Shown here in pieces: positions 46,402 through 54,974 of a stretch of 64,000 nt of DNA. Source of the stretch: Humibacillus xanthopallidus (GTDB lineage Bacteria; Actinomycetota; Actinomycetes; Actinomycetales; Dermatophilaceae). Every line of letters begins with the position of its first letter. Positions within the stretch are counted from its first letter, which is position 1. The DNA is taken from assembly GCF_006717145.1 (NCBI RefSeq), contig NZ_VFQF01000001.1:310001-374000 (forward strand), read 5' to 3'. The notes under the pieces were generated by a model that saw only the letters and a list, made by a program, of their open reading frames with translations, made no database searches and was not told where the DNA came from. Both the position numbers and the translations under genes were made by a program.

Positions 46402-47165
46402 CCTCCGCCGACCGCGGGGCAGGCCTCCCCGTGCGGGCGGTCCTCTTCGACTGGGGCGGCACGATCACGCCCTGGCACGAGGTCGACTTCCGCGCCACGT
46501 GGGGGGCGTATGCCGCCGCGCTCGGTCACACGGGCGACGCGCACACCGCCTTCGTCGCCGCCATCTGCGCGGCAGAGGACGCCGCCTGGAAGCGCGGCCG
46601 CAGCGGGGGCGGGAGTGCTCGCCTTCACGAGCTGCTCGAGTCGGTGGGCGTCACCGACGGCCACCCGGGTGCGGAGGAGGCGCTGACGGCATACCGTGAG
46701 CTGTGGGAGCCCCACACGCTCACCGCGCCGGACATCCGCCCGCTCTGGGAGGGCCTGCGCGACAAGGGGATCCGGGTCGGCGTCCTCTCCAACACGATCT
46801 GGGACCGTGACTACCACCGGTCGATCTTCGAGCGCGACGGCGTGCTCGACCTCATCGACGTCGATGTCTACTCCAGCGAGACCCCCTGGGTGAAGCCGCA
46901 GGCCGAGATCTTCGCCCACGCCGCCCGTGAGGCGGGGCTCGAGCCGCAGGAGTGCGCCTACGTCGGCGACCGGTCCTACGAGGACGTGCACGGCCCGCAG
47001 CAGGTCGGCATGCGCGCCATCTGGGTGCCGCACTCGACGATCCCGCAGGCCCAGCAGGTGTCGCACGACGCGACGCCCGACGCGGTCGCGCACGAGATCG
47101 GCGACGTGCTCACCATCGTCGAGTCCTGGAACGCGCGCGCGGGCGCTGACGGTGCAGGCGCGTGA
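46398..47165 (+). CDS. HAD family hydrolase
   Basis: A 255-residue phosphatase-like protein of the HAD superfamily. Motif I is VLFDWGGTI, but the second Asp of the usual DxD is Gly; motif II is VGVLSNT, motif III Lys sits in [10 protein letters not shown], and motif IV is [12 protein letters not shown]. The cap is helical (type C1). Substrate unknown. The GTG overlaps the proS stop as GTGA, so it is co-translated with proS. Replacement of the motif I acid/base Asp by Gly makes ordinary phosphatase activity doubtful, although WGG forms occur in this subgroup. Confidence 0.88.
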   Translation: MTSADRGAGLPVRAVLFDWGGTITPWHEVDFRATWGAYAAALGHTGDAHTAFVAAICAAEDAAWKRGRSGGGSARLHELLESVGVTDGHPGAEEALTAYRELWEPHTLTAPDIRPLWEGLRDKGIRVGVLSNTIWDRDYHRSIFERDGVLDLIDVDVYSSETPWVKPQAEIFAHAAREAGLEPQECAYVGDRSYEDVHGPQQVGMRAIWVPHSTIPQAQQVSHDATPDAVAHEIGDVLTIVESWNARAGADGAGA

Positions 47166-47944
47166 GCGACCCGGCGCTCACCACCCTCCTCTTCCTCGGG
47201 CTCGCCGCCTTCGCCGCCGGCTGGATCGACGCCGTCGTCGGCGGGGGAGGGCTCATCCAGCTACCGGCCCTGCTCGTGGGGCTCCCCGGTGCCTCGCCCG
47301 CCCAGCTGCTCGCGACGAACAAGTTCGGCTCGATCTTCGGCACGGCGACGAGCTCGGTCACCTACTACCGCCGGGTGCACCCCGACCTGCGCACGGCGCT
47401 GCCCATGGCGGCCGTCGCCTACGTCGGGTCGATCGGCGGCGCGGTCATCGGGCTGCACATCCCGAAGTCGGCGTTCAACCCGATCATCCTCGTGCTGCTC
47501 GTCCTCGTCGGCGCCTACACGATCTTCAAGCCCGACCTCGGCAAGGAGTCGATCCGGCGCTACGACGGGGCGAGGCACACCGTCTTCGCGATGCTGACCG
47601 GCTTCGTCATCGGCGTCTACGACGGCGCGCTCGGGCCGGGCACCGGCAGCTTCCTCGTCTTCGCCCTCGTCGGGCTGCTCGGCTACAACTTCCTCGAGGC
47701 GAGCGCCAAGGCCAAGATCACGAACTTCGCGACGAACCTCGGCGCACTGACCGTCTTCCTGCCGATGGGGCTCGTCCTCTTCAAGGTCGGCTTCGTCATC
47801 GCGATCGCCAACCTCGTCGGCGGCTACGTCGGTGCCCGGACGGCGGTCGCGAAGGGGAGCGGCTTCGTGCGCGCCGTCTTCGTGCTCATCGTCAGCGCCT
47901 TCATCGTCAAGATCACCGGCAGCCTCCTCGGCTTCTGGGCCTGA
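47162..47944 (+). CDS. TauE/SafE family sulfite/anion exporter-like permease
   Basis: A 260-residue membrane protein with about eight hydrophobic segments in two repeats. AGWIDAVVGGGGLIQLPALL and the second-repeat YDGALGPGTGSFLVFALV are the two family signatures; LLATNKFGSIFGTATSS is also typical. Substrates of the family are sulfur oxyanions or organosulfonates, but for this member nothing is known. The GTG overlaps the HAD gene stop (GTGA). Converges with the P450 gene after 11 bp. Confidence 0.9.
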   Translation: MSDPALTTLLFLGLAAFAAGWIDAVVGGGGLIQLPALLVGLPGASPAQLLATNKFGSIFGTATSSVTYYRRVHPDLRTALPMAAVAYVGSIGGAVIGLHIPKSAFNPIILVLLVLVGAYTIFKPDLGKESIRRYDGARHTVFAMLTGFVIGVYDGALGPGTGSFLVFALVGLLGYNFLEASAKAKITNFATNLGALTVFLPMGLVLFKVGFVIAIANLVGGYVGARTAVAKGSGFVRAVFVLIVSAFIVKITGSLLGFWA

Positions 47945-47955
47945 CTGCTCGGGGC

Positions 47956-49248
47956 TCAGACAGCGCGGCGGACGACGAGGCTGCGGTAGGTCGGGATGAG
48001 GACACGGCGGGCGGCCTGACGGTCGACGACCGTCCACGGGCCGGCCGCGGCGAGGGCGGCGATCACCTGGCGCAGCTCGGCCCGGGCGACGGCCGCGCCG
48101 AGGCAGAGGTGTCGGCCCGCGCCGAACCACAGGTGCCGGTTGCCCGGGAGGTAGGGACGGTCGAGGTCGAAGGCGCCCGGTGCGGTGTTCGCGACGTAGG
48201 TCAGGGCGAGCACCCGGTCGCCCGCCCTAAGGGTGCGGCCACCCACGCTGACATCGCGGGTGATGTGCCGGCCGATGACGGGCGCCGGTGTGGTGACGCG
48301 CAGCCCCTCGCGCACGGCGACCTCGACGAGGTCGTCGCGATCGCTCCCCGTCGCGGCGGCGAGGCGCGCGGCCTGGCCCGTGTCGGCGAGCAGGGCCGCG
48401 GTGCGGGCGATCGCACTCGCCGCCGTCTCCGTGCCGGCCACGAGAAGCAGGGAGGCGAGGCCGGTCGCCTCCTGCTCCGTGACCCCCAGCGCACGGCAGC
48501 GTCCGAGCACCGTCGACTCCGGTGCGGTGCGGTAGGCCCGGGGCACCCCTGCGGTGAGGTCGTCGAGGATCTGCCGCGCCCGGTCGATGGTCTCGGGCTG
48601 CAGGGTCGTGTCGGACTGCGTGCCCAGGGCGAGCGCAGCCAGCTCCTCACCACGGGCGAAGACGAGCCGGTAGGCGCCCCAGCCGTCGTCGTGGTCGAGC
48701 CCGGCCGCGCCGGCCGCGCCGGCCGCGTCGGTCTCGGCGGTCTCGGCGGTCTCGGCGGCGAGTGTCGTGACGTCGATGCCGAGCATGGCGACGACGATGC
48801 GGCCGACGAGCACGCGCGCGAGGTCGGCGACGTCGACGGTCGTCCCGGCCGTGAGCCGCTGCGTCATGAGGGTGGTGACCGGCGACGCCGCCGGGGCCAC
48901 GAGGTCGTGCGCCGCCGCCTCCGTGAAGAGGTCGCGCGCCCGCGTGCGCAGGGAGTGGTGCCCGGCCCCGTCGAAGAGGTCCTCGACCCAGTCGCCCAGG
49001 ACCTGCGACCACAGGTGCCCGACCCCGCCTTCGCCGAGCAGGGACGTGGAGCGGTGGTCGACGAGCAGCTCGCGGATGAGCAGCGGGTCGCGGACCACCC
49101 AGCCGAGCCGCGGCACCCGCACGATGCGCGGGCCCAGCCGGGCCGCCGCGACGAGCGCGCCGAGTGCCGGGCTGGCGGACCGGATGACGGCGCGTTCGTG
49201 GCGACCGGCGACGCCCGCTTGAGTACCTCGGCTCACCGCGGGCGTCAT
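47956..49248 (-). CDS. Cytochrome P450 (first of two in a biosynthetic locus)
   Basis: A 430-residue soluble P450. The I-helix oxygen motif is LLLVAGTETAASA, the K-helix ExxR is REGLRVTTP, and the haem loop FGAGRHLCLG has thiolate Cys382. Two runs of 9-bp repeats at 48701-48756 encode an Ala/Gly/Thr/Glu insert (AETAETAETDAAGAAGAAG) in the middle of the protein, unlike other P450s. TACGGT lies exactly 6 nt upstream of the ATG. The gene is divergent from the KASIII operon with 71 bp between, and the second P450 of that operon has similar ends (RRVLIPTY versus RRVLVPRY), suggesting related roles. Confidence 0.9.
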   Translation of the reverse strand: MTPAVSRGTQAGVAGRHERAVIRSASPALGALVAAARLGPRIVRVPRLGWVVRDPLLIRELLVDHRSTSLLGEGGVGHLWSQVLGDWVEDLFDGAGHHSLRTRARDLFTEAAAHDLVAPAASPVTTLMTQRLTAGTTVDVADLARVLVGRIVVAMLGIDVTTLAAETAETAETDAAGAAGAAGLDHDDGWGAYRLVFARGEELAALALGTQSDTTLQPETIDRARQILDDLTAGVPRAYRTAPESTVLGRCRALGVTEQEATGLASLLLVAGTETAASAIARTAALLADTGQAARLAAATGSDRDDLVEVAVREGLRVTTPAPVIGRHITRDVSVGGRTLRAGDRVLALTYVANTAPGAFDLDRPYLPGNRHLWFGAGRHLCLGAAVARAELRQVIAALAAAGPWTVVDRQAARRVLIPTYRSLVVRRAV

Positions 49249-49319
49249 GGCGTCACCGTAGACTGCGCGGACCGAGTGCAGGGAGAGCCTCGTCGCCGAG
49301 CCAGGGAGGTCGCGGCCCC
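49249..49319. promoter_or_regulatory. Divergent promoter region of the P450/KASIII locus
   Basis: A 71-bp gap. On the minus strand TACGGT (49255-49260) is placed 6 nt before the P450 start. On the plus strand TAGACT (49259-49264) can serve as -10 for the KASIII operon, giving a leader of about 50 nt with the ribosome site GGGAGG near 49303. The two hexamers overlap, so the promoters should compete or be co-regulated. Confidence 0.6.
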
Positions 49320-50345
49320 ATGTCGCACCAGCGCATCGCCAGCCGGGTCACCGGGGTCAGTGCCCATGTCGCCGAGCACGCGATGACCGTCGAGCAGGTC
49401 GAGGCCCGCGTCGTCGCGTCGAGTGACGGCTTCACCCCTCCCACCGGGGTGCTCGGGCGCCTCACCGGGGTCCGACGCATCCACCATGCCGGCGCCGGCA
49501 CGCAGGCGTCCGACCTGGCGGCCGCCGCAGGCTGGCGCACCCTCCACCACCTCGGACTCGAGCCTGCCGACGTCGACCTGCTCGTCTTCGCGTCGGCCTC
49601 GCAGGACCTCGTCGAGCCCGCCACCGCGCACATCGTCGCCGACCTGCTCGGCGCCCGCTGCCCCGTCATGGACGTGAAGAACGCCTGCAACTCGTGGCTC
49701 AACGGGGTGCAGGTCGCCGAGGCGCTCATCGGCACCGGCGTCTACCAGCGGGTCCTCGTCGTCACGGGCGAGATGCCCTCGCGCGCAGCTCGGTGGTCGG
49801 TGCGCGATGCCGCCCAGTTCGTCGAGTCGGTGCCCGGCTACACGATGAGCGACGCCGGTGCCGCCGGACTCGTCGAGCGCGCCGAGTCCGGCGCCCGCGG
49901 CGAGATCCTTCACCGGTGGTTCGGTGCCGAGTCGCGGCACTGGTCGGTGGGTCAGCTGCCGGCCGGGGGCACGCGACACCCGCGCGACCTCGACAAGACC
50001 TACTTCGTCATGGACGGCACCCGGTTGCGGCAGGCCTTCGACAGCGTCGACGTGGAGGAGATCCACCGGGCCCTCAAGGCCGACGGCCTCGGCGTCGAGG
50101 ACTTCGCGGCCGTCGCCGTGCACCAGGTCGCGATGCCCTACCTCGACGTCTTCGCAGGCCGGCTCGGGCTGCGCCGTGACCTCGTCGTCGAGACCCTGCC
50201 CGACCACGGCAACTGCGCCTCGGCCACCCTGCCGCTCCAGTGGCAGCAGATCGAGCAGCGCGACCTCGCGCGCCCGGGTGACCCCGTGCTCCTCGTCGGC
50301 CTGGCGGGAGGCATCAGCGTCGGCACGATGGCGGTGCGCTGGTGA
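49320..50345 (+). CDS. KASIII/OleA-like thiolase-fold condensing enzyme
   Basis: A 341-residue ketoacyl-ACP synthase III family enzyme. The catalytic triad is intact: Cys123 in VKNACNSWLNG, His268 in AVHQVAMPYLD and Asn298 in DHGNCASATLP. Housekeeping FabH usually has VSAACAGF around the Cys; the form here resembles secondary-metabolism or OleA-type members that join two acyl groups. Its gene opens a five-gene coupled operon with glycosyltransferase, P450, acyl ligase and SDR, so a role in making a specialised lipid is likely (inference). The stop overlaps the next start as GTGA. Confidence 0.88.
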   Translation: MSHQRIASRVTGVSAHVAEHAMTVEQVEARVVASSDGFTPPTGVLGRLTGVRRIHHAGAGTQASDLAAAAGWRTLHHLGLEPADVDLLVFASASQDLVEPATAHIVADLLGARCPVMDVKNACNSWLNGVQVAEALIGTGVYQRVLVVTGEMPSRAARWSVRDAAQFVESVPGYTMSDAGAAGLVERAESGARGEILHRWFGAESRHWSVGQLPAGGTRHPRDLDKTYFVMDGTRLRQAFDSVDVEEIHRALKADGLGVEDFAAVAVHQVAMPYLDVFAGRLGLRRDLVVETLPDHGNCASATLPLQWQQIEQRDLARPGDPVLLVGLAGGISVGTMAVRW

Positions 50346-51154
50346 CGCCGACCGCAGGTGCTCCTGCCTGTGGGCCAGGCTCCGACGCCGGCGGCATACG
50401 GCTGTGGGTCGTGGTGCCGGCGTTCAACGAGGAGAGCGGCATCGCCGCGACGATGAAGGCTCTCGCGGCCCAGCGCGACCGTGACTTCACGCTCCTCGTC
50501 GTCGACAACGCCAGCACCGACAGCACCATGGTCGAGATCGAGCGCGCTTGTGCCGCAAGCAGTCTCGCCGTCCAGATCATCACCGAGCCGCGCAAGGGCA
50601 CCGGTGCGGCGGCGGACACCGGCGTGCGGCACGCCATCGCGCACGGGGCGACCCACGTCCTGCGCACCGACGCCGACACCCTGCCCGCCCCTGGGTGGAG
50701 TGCCGCGGGTCGGCGCGCCTTCGCCGGCGGAGCCGACCTCGTGACCGGCCCGATGCGAGCCCGCTCCGACGAGGTGCGGCTCAAGCTGTGGGAGCGAGCC
50801 GTGCTGCCTGCCGTCATCGGCGTCTGCCAGACGTTCGGCCGTCTGCGGCCGAGCAACCGGGCCCCCGGGCTGCACGGCCCCTACCGGATGAGCCCAGGCT
50901 GCAACCTCGGTGTGAGCGCGCGTGCCTACCTCGCGTCGGGCGGCTTCCCGCGAACGGCGATCGAGGAGGTCCACGAGGACCGCGAGCTCGTCAACCGCGT
51001 GCGGCGCGTCTCCGGCCGGGTCGAGCTGCACCGCGACCTCGTCGTGCACGCGTCGGTGCGCCGACTGCGGGCCTACGGACTCGTCGGCACGCTGCGGTGG
51101 TATCTCGACCACGGCCACCACCCCGACGTCGTCGACGTTCGAGGTGTTGCGTGA
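50342..51154 (+). CDS. Family 2 glycosyltransferase
   Basis: A 270-residue GT-A fold enzyme. After about 20 variable residues come WVVVPAFNEESGIAATMKAL, LLVVDNASTDSTM, the metal motif LRTDADTLP (DAD), PGCNLGVSARAYLASGGFP and the acceptor/catalytic EEVHEDRELVNRV. No transmembrane helix is seen, so it is probably a soluble or peripheral transferase using a nucleotide sugar. Overlapped at both ends (GTGA) by the KASIII and P450 genes, it should modify the product of this operon or a carrier. Confidence 0.85.
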   Translation: MTPTAGAPACGPGSDAGGIRLWVVVPAFNEESGIAATMKALAAQRDRDFTLLVVDNASTDSTMVEIERACAASSLAVQIITEPRKGTGAAADTGVRHAIAHGATHVLRTDADTLPAPGWSAAGRRAFAGGADLVTGPMRARSDEVRLKLWERAVLPAVIGVCQTFGRLRPSNRAPGLHGPYRMSPGCNLGVSARAYLASGGFPRTAIEEVHEDRELVNRVRRVSGRVELHRDLVVHASVRRLRAYGLVGTLRWYLDHGHHPDVVDVRGVA

Positions 51155-52356
51155 GGGCGCCCGCCCTCACGCGCCGCCCGGCGGCGACGGACGTCGGCCG
51201 TGCCTGGGAGTCGCGGCTCATCCGGTCCGCGCACCCTGTGGTGGCCCGCGTCGTCGACCTCGCCGTCGCCCGCCGATCGGTGACCCGGCTGCCGGGCGTG
51301 GGGCTGCTCGTCGCCGACCCCGAGGCGGCCCGCCGGGTGCTCACCGACACCGAGCACTTCACCAAGCAGGGCCCGGGGTCGTCCGGGGCGCTCTGGACCC
51401 CGGTCCTCGGCGAACGGGTCCTTCTCAACATGGACGGCTCCGAGCACGCCCTGCTGAGAAGGTCGCTCGCCGACCTCTTCTCCCCGCGAGTCGTCGACGA
51501 GGTATGCCGTGAAGCTGCCCAGCCCATCGTGGCTCGGGCGGCCGAGCAGCTGCGGGCAGGCGAGCCGGTCGACGTCGTGCGCCTCGCCCGTGAGGTCTCG
51601 GCTGCCGTGATCGGACAGGTGGTCGGCCTCTCGAGCGATGCCGACCTCGCCGACCTCCTCCGGTCGAGCGACGACATCGAGTCGATGGTCACCTGGCGCA
51701 CGCGCACCTTCGACGAGGCGGGCGTCGACCACGCCCGCCGGGCGCTCGCCGTCGTCCAGGATGCAGCCGAGTCTGCTCACCGCGCGGCGCAGGCCGACAC
51801 CGTGATGGGGCGGCTTGCCCTGCAAGGCGTTTCACTCGACGAAGCGCGTTCGCTCGCGGCGGCCCTCTTCCTCACCGGCGTCGGCACGGTGAGCAGCGCC
51901 CTGCCTCGCATCGTCGGCCAGCTCGCCGACGCAGGCTTCCTCGACCGGCCGGGCGCGGCGACCGCCGACCTCGACGCCGTCATCGCCGAGGGCCTGCGCA
52001 TGACGACCCCCAGCCTGGCCACGCTCCGCCGCTGCGCGCGGCCGACCGAGCTGAACGGCATACGGCCGCGGCAGGACGAGCGGGTCGTCGTGCTCCTCTG
52101 GTGGGCCACACGGCTGTCGGGCGGCTTCGACCCCGGGCGCCGGGCGCCCGTCGCGATGCGCCACCTCTGGTTCGGGGCGGGATCACACTTCTGCCTCGGC
52201 GCGCCGCTCGCGCTCGCCGAGCTGCGCGCCATGACGGGCATGGTGCTCGAGGTCGCCGCCGAGCGCGGGCTGGTCGTCACGCGTCGGGTGGCCGCTCGGC
52301 GGGTGCTCGTGCCGCGCTATGCCGAGCTGTGGGTCAGCGCGGGAGCGCCCGGATGA
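51151..52356 (+). CDS. Cytochrome P450 (second of the locus)
   Basis: A 401-residue P450. The C-helix and substrate regions are ordinary (MDGSEHALLRRSLADLFSP). The I-helix reads LFLTGVGTVSSAL, with Thr kept but the first Ala/Gly changed. ExxR is AEGLRMTTP, and the haem loop FGAGSHFCLGAPLAL has Cys348. It lies between the glycosyltransferase and the ANL ligase genes, coupled to both through 4-bp overlaps. Possible reactions are hydroxylation of the alkyl chain or of the condensation product. The start is fixed by the GTGA overlap; longer upstream frames run antiphase over the glycosyltransferase gene. Confidence 0.9.
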   Translation: MRAPALTRRPAATDVGRAWESRLIRSAHPVVARVVDLAVARRSVTRLPGVGLLVADPEAARRVLTDTEHFTKQGPGSSGALWTPVLGERVLLNMDGSEHALLRRSLADLFSPRVVDEVCREAAQPIVARAAEQLRAGEPVDVVRLAREVSAAVIGQVVGLSSDADLADLLRSSDDIESMVTWRTRTFDEAGVDHARRALAVVQDAAESAHRAAQADTVMGRLALQGVSLDEARSLAAALFLTGVGTVSSALPRIVGQLADAGFLDRPGAATADLDAVIAEGLRMTTPSLATLRRCARPTELNGIRPRQDERVVVLLWWATRLSGGFDPGRRAPVAMRHLWFGAGSHFCLGAPLALAELRAMTGMVLEVAAERGLVVTRRVAARRVLVPRYAELWVSAGAPG

Positions 52357-53960
52357 CGCTCACCTCGGCGCCCGAAGTCGTCAGTGCCCTGCTGGCTCGT
52401 GCCGACGACCACCCCACCCGCGTGGCGATCCGTGACCACCACGGACGCTCGGTGACCTACGGCGACCTCGGACGCGGCGTGAGGGCTGTCGCGGCGCACC
52501 TCGCCGGCGCGGGCAGCGCTCCGGGCGACGGGGTGCTGCTCGCGGTGCGCCCGTCGCCCCGCGCGGTGATGGCGGCGCTCGGCGTCGTGCTCGCTCGCGG
52601 GGTCGTGGTCGTCGCCGACCCCGGGGCGGGTGCAGCGCTGCGCGACGTGAGGCGACGCATCGTCCCCGTGCGTGCCGCGGTCGCCGACGCGGTGGTCCAC
52701 GCGGCGACGAGGCGGCCGCTCTCGACCCTCCTGGCGCGCTGGCCGTCGACTGCGGGTCTCCAGCTGCCAGACCTGTCGGAGCCGCACCTCGTGCACGTCG
52801 TCACCGGCCCACGACTGCCGGGCGTGCCACGGCGGGCGACCCGGTGGGAGTCCCTGACCGAGGGAGAGGTGGTCCGGGCCCCCGGTGACCCGTCGCGCGA
52901 CGCCCTCGTCGTCTTCACCTCCGGCTCGACGGCTGCCCCGCGCGCCGTCGTGCACAGCGTGCGATCGCTCTCCGCAGGGGTGCTCGCGGCCGTCGACGCG
53001 CTCGGCCTCGACGAGCACGTCGTCCTGCACACCGACCAGCTGATGATCGGCCTGCCCACCCTCGTCGCCGGTGGTCGGTGGTCGCTCCCGCCGGTGACCG
53101 CGACGACCGCCGGCTGGGTGCGCCAAGCGGCCCGCGAAGGCGCCACGCACCTGTATGCCGTGCCCGCCAAGCTGCTCGCGGCAGCCGAGCTCGGCCTGCC
53201 GCCGACCGTCTGGCACGTCGCGATGGGTGGGGCGCCGGTGCTCCCGACGGGCGTCCGTCGGATCATGCAGCTCGCCCCCGGGGTGACGGTGCGCGCGGTC
53301 TACGGGCTCACCGAGGCGCTGCCGGTCGCGGTCGCAACGGGGGAGCAGGTGCTCGGCTCGCCGCCCGGGCGCATCTGCCTCGGGTTTCCCCTCCCCGGGG
53401 TGTCGGTGCGCATCGACGGCCTCGACGAGAACGGCCCTTTGGACGGCGACGGCGAGGTCGTAGCTCGGGTCGGCGAGATCGTCGTTGTCGCTCCGCAGGG
53501 CCGGGACCGGATCGCCGGCGAGGAGCCGACGCGTGAGGTGCACACCGGCGACCTCGGGTCGCTCGCGCCCGACGGCTCGCTCCTGCTCGCGGGGCGCTCC
53601 AAGAGCATGATCATCCGCGGCCAGGCCAACATCTATCCCGACCTCGTCGAACCGCTCCTGCGCGAGCACACCGGGCTCGGGATCCACGACTGCGCCCTCG
53701 TGGGGATGGCCGACCCCGTGTCGGGCGACGAGCGCGTCGTGCTCGCCGTGGTGCCCGAGCACACGCCGGCGCGCTGGGCCACGGTCCAGGCCCTCGCGAG
53801 GGCGGTGCACCGGGCGTGGCCCGACCTCGCCGACGAGGGTTGGCGACCCGACGAGGTGGTCCTCGTCCAAGAGGTGCCGCGCCGCGGCCGCTCCGCTGCC
53901 GTCGACCTCGAGGCCCTGCGTGATCTCGTGGCCGCCGCGCGAGCGGCCGACAGGGCGTGA
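52353..53960 (+). CDS. ANL-superfamily adenylating enzyme (OleC-like position)
   Basis: A 535-residue acyl-AMP-forming enzyme. The P-loop is VVFTSGSTAAPRAVVHS, with Gly and Lys of the usual TGxPKG changed to Ala and Arg. AVYGLTEALPVA and HTGDLGSLAPDGSLLLAGRS give the A5 and A7 regions; SMIIRGQANIYPDLVEPLL is the hinge. At the C-terminus VPRRGRSAAVDLEAL lacks the usual GK Lys, so CoA-ester formation by the standard mechanism is doubtful. In the Ole pathway the corresponding OleC forms a beta-lactone rather than a CoA ester, which would fit the gene order KASIII ... ligase, SDR (inference). ATGA overlap with the P450. Confidence 0.82.
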   Translation: MTLTSAPEVVSALLARADDHPTRVAIRDHHGRSVTYGDLGRGVRAVAAHLAGAGSAPGDGVLLAVRPSPRAVMAALGVVLARGVVVVADPGAGAALRDVRRRIVPVRAAVADAVVHAATRRPLSTLLARWPSTAGLQLPDLSEPHLVHVVTGPRLPGVPRRATRWESLTEGEVVRAPGDPSRDALVVFTSGSTAAPRAVVHSVRSLSAGVLAAVDALGLDEHVVLHTDQLMIGLPTLVAGGRWSLPPVTATTAGWVRQAAREGATHLYAVPAKLLAAAELGLPPTVWHVAMGGAPVLPTGVRRIMQLAPGVTVRAVYGLTEALPVAVATGEQVLGSPPGRICLGFPLPGVSVRIDGLDENGPLDGDGEVVARVGEIVVVAPQGRDRIAGEEPTREVHTGDLGSLAPDGSLLLAGRSKSMIIRGQANIYPDLVEPLLREHTGLGIHDCALVGMADPVSGDERVVLAVVPEHTPARWATVQALARAVHRAWPDLADEGWRPDEVVLVQEVPRRGRSAAVDLEALRDLVAAARAADRA

Positions 53961-53978
53961 GGCCCAGGTGAGGGTCGC

Positions 53979-54911
53979 ATGAGGGTTGCCGTGACCGGCG
54001 CCAGCGGCTTCGTCGGCGGGGCAGTCGTCTCGCACCTGCTCGAGGCAGGTCATGAGGTCGTCGCACTGTGCCGCCGCCCGGTCCGCGAGCGGGCCGGCCT
54101 CGTGCACCGGCCGTGGGACCTCACCACGGGCCGTCTCACCGATGCCCCGAGTGTCGACGCCGTCGTCCACGCCGGTGCCCACGTCGACGAGTGGGACCCG
54201 TGGTCCGTGCACGAGGCGGTCACCGTGTCGGGCACGAGGGCGGTGCTCGACACGTGGCCGGCGACGCAGGTGGTCCTCATCTCCTCCGCCAGCGTCTACC
54301 CACTGCGCGGAGCCGGCCGACCTCGGTGGGTCCTCACCGAGGACGACGCACCGACCCGGCGCCCGCTCTCGGCCTACACCCGGGCCAAGATCGCGCAGGA
54401 GCGCATCGTGCTCGCGCGGGGCGACGCGGTCGTGCTCAGACCGCACGCCGTGCACGGCACGGGTGACACGACCCTGCTGCCCCGACTCGCCCGGGCGCGC
54501 CGGGGTGGGCGACTCGTGTGTCCGGGGGGCGGCCGCACGCTCGTGCACCTCACCGACGTCCGCCTCGTGGCGTCCGCGGCCGCAAGGGCCTGCGAGAGCG
54601 ACTGCGGCGCAACGGTGCTCAACGTCGCCGACGAGCGCCCGCTCGAGCTGCGCGACATCGTCGCCGGTGTCGCCGCGGCCAACGGCTGGCACGAGCGGCC
54701 CCTCTTCACGGGAGCGCCCGCCGCCTGGGCGGCAGCGCTTGTGTCGGAGGGCACCGCACGACTCCTGCGCTCGCGCACGGCACCACTGCTCACGGCATAC
54801 GGCGTGTCCCATCTGGCGGTGAGTCGTGCCTTTGCCACGTCGCGGCTGCGCGAGCACCTCGGGATCACGCCGGCGGCCACCGATCTCACGAGGTGGACTG
54901 GCGGCGGCTGA
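53979..54911 (+). CDS. NAD(P)-dependent extended SDR / epimerase (OleD-like position)
   Basis: A 310-residue extended short-chain dehydrogenase. The cofactor motif is VTGASGFVGGAVVSHL. The catalytic residues are Ser in LISSASVYPLRG, with Tyr133 and Lys137 in YTRAK. RTLVHLTDVRLVASA and LNVADERPLELRDIV are shared with 3-beta-hydroxysteroid dehydrogenase-like and OleD-type enzymes. In Ole pathways OleD reduces the 2-alkyl-3-keto acid made by OleA; a similar reduction of the KASIII product is plausible. It starts 18 bases after the ligase and ends the operon. Sugar-nucleotide epimerisation for the glycosyltransferase is the alternative. Confidence 0.82.
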   Translation: MRVAVTGASGFVGGAVVSHLLEAGHEVVALCRRPVRERAGLVHRPWDLTTGRLTDAPSVDAVVHAGAHVDEWDPWSVHEAVTVSGTRAVLDTWPATQVVLISSASVYPLRGAGRPRWVLTEDDAPTRRPLSAYTRAKIAQERIVLARGDAVVLRPHAVHGTGDTTLLPRLARARRGGRLVCPGGGRTLVHLTDVRLVASAAARACESDCGATVLNVADERPLELRDIVAGVAAANGWHERPLFTGAPAAWAAALVSEGTARLLRSRTAPLLTAYGVSHLAVSRAFATSRLREHLGITPAATDLTRWTGGG

Positions 54912-54974
54912 CTCACACGACGGTGCTGACGCGGCCACAGGTGACGCACAGCAACCGGCAGAAGGGTGAGACTC

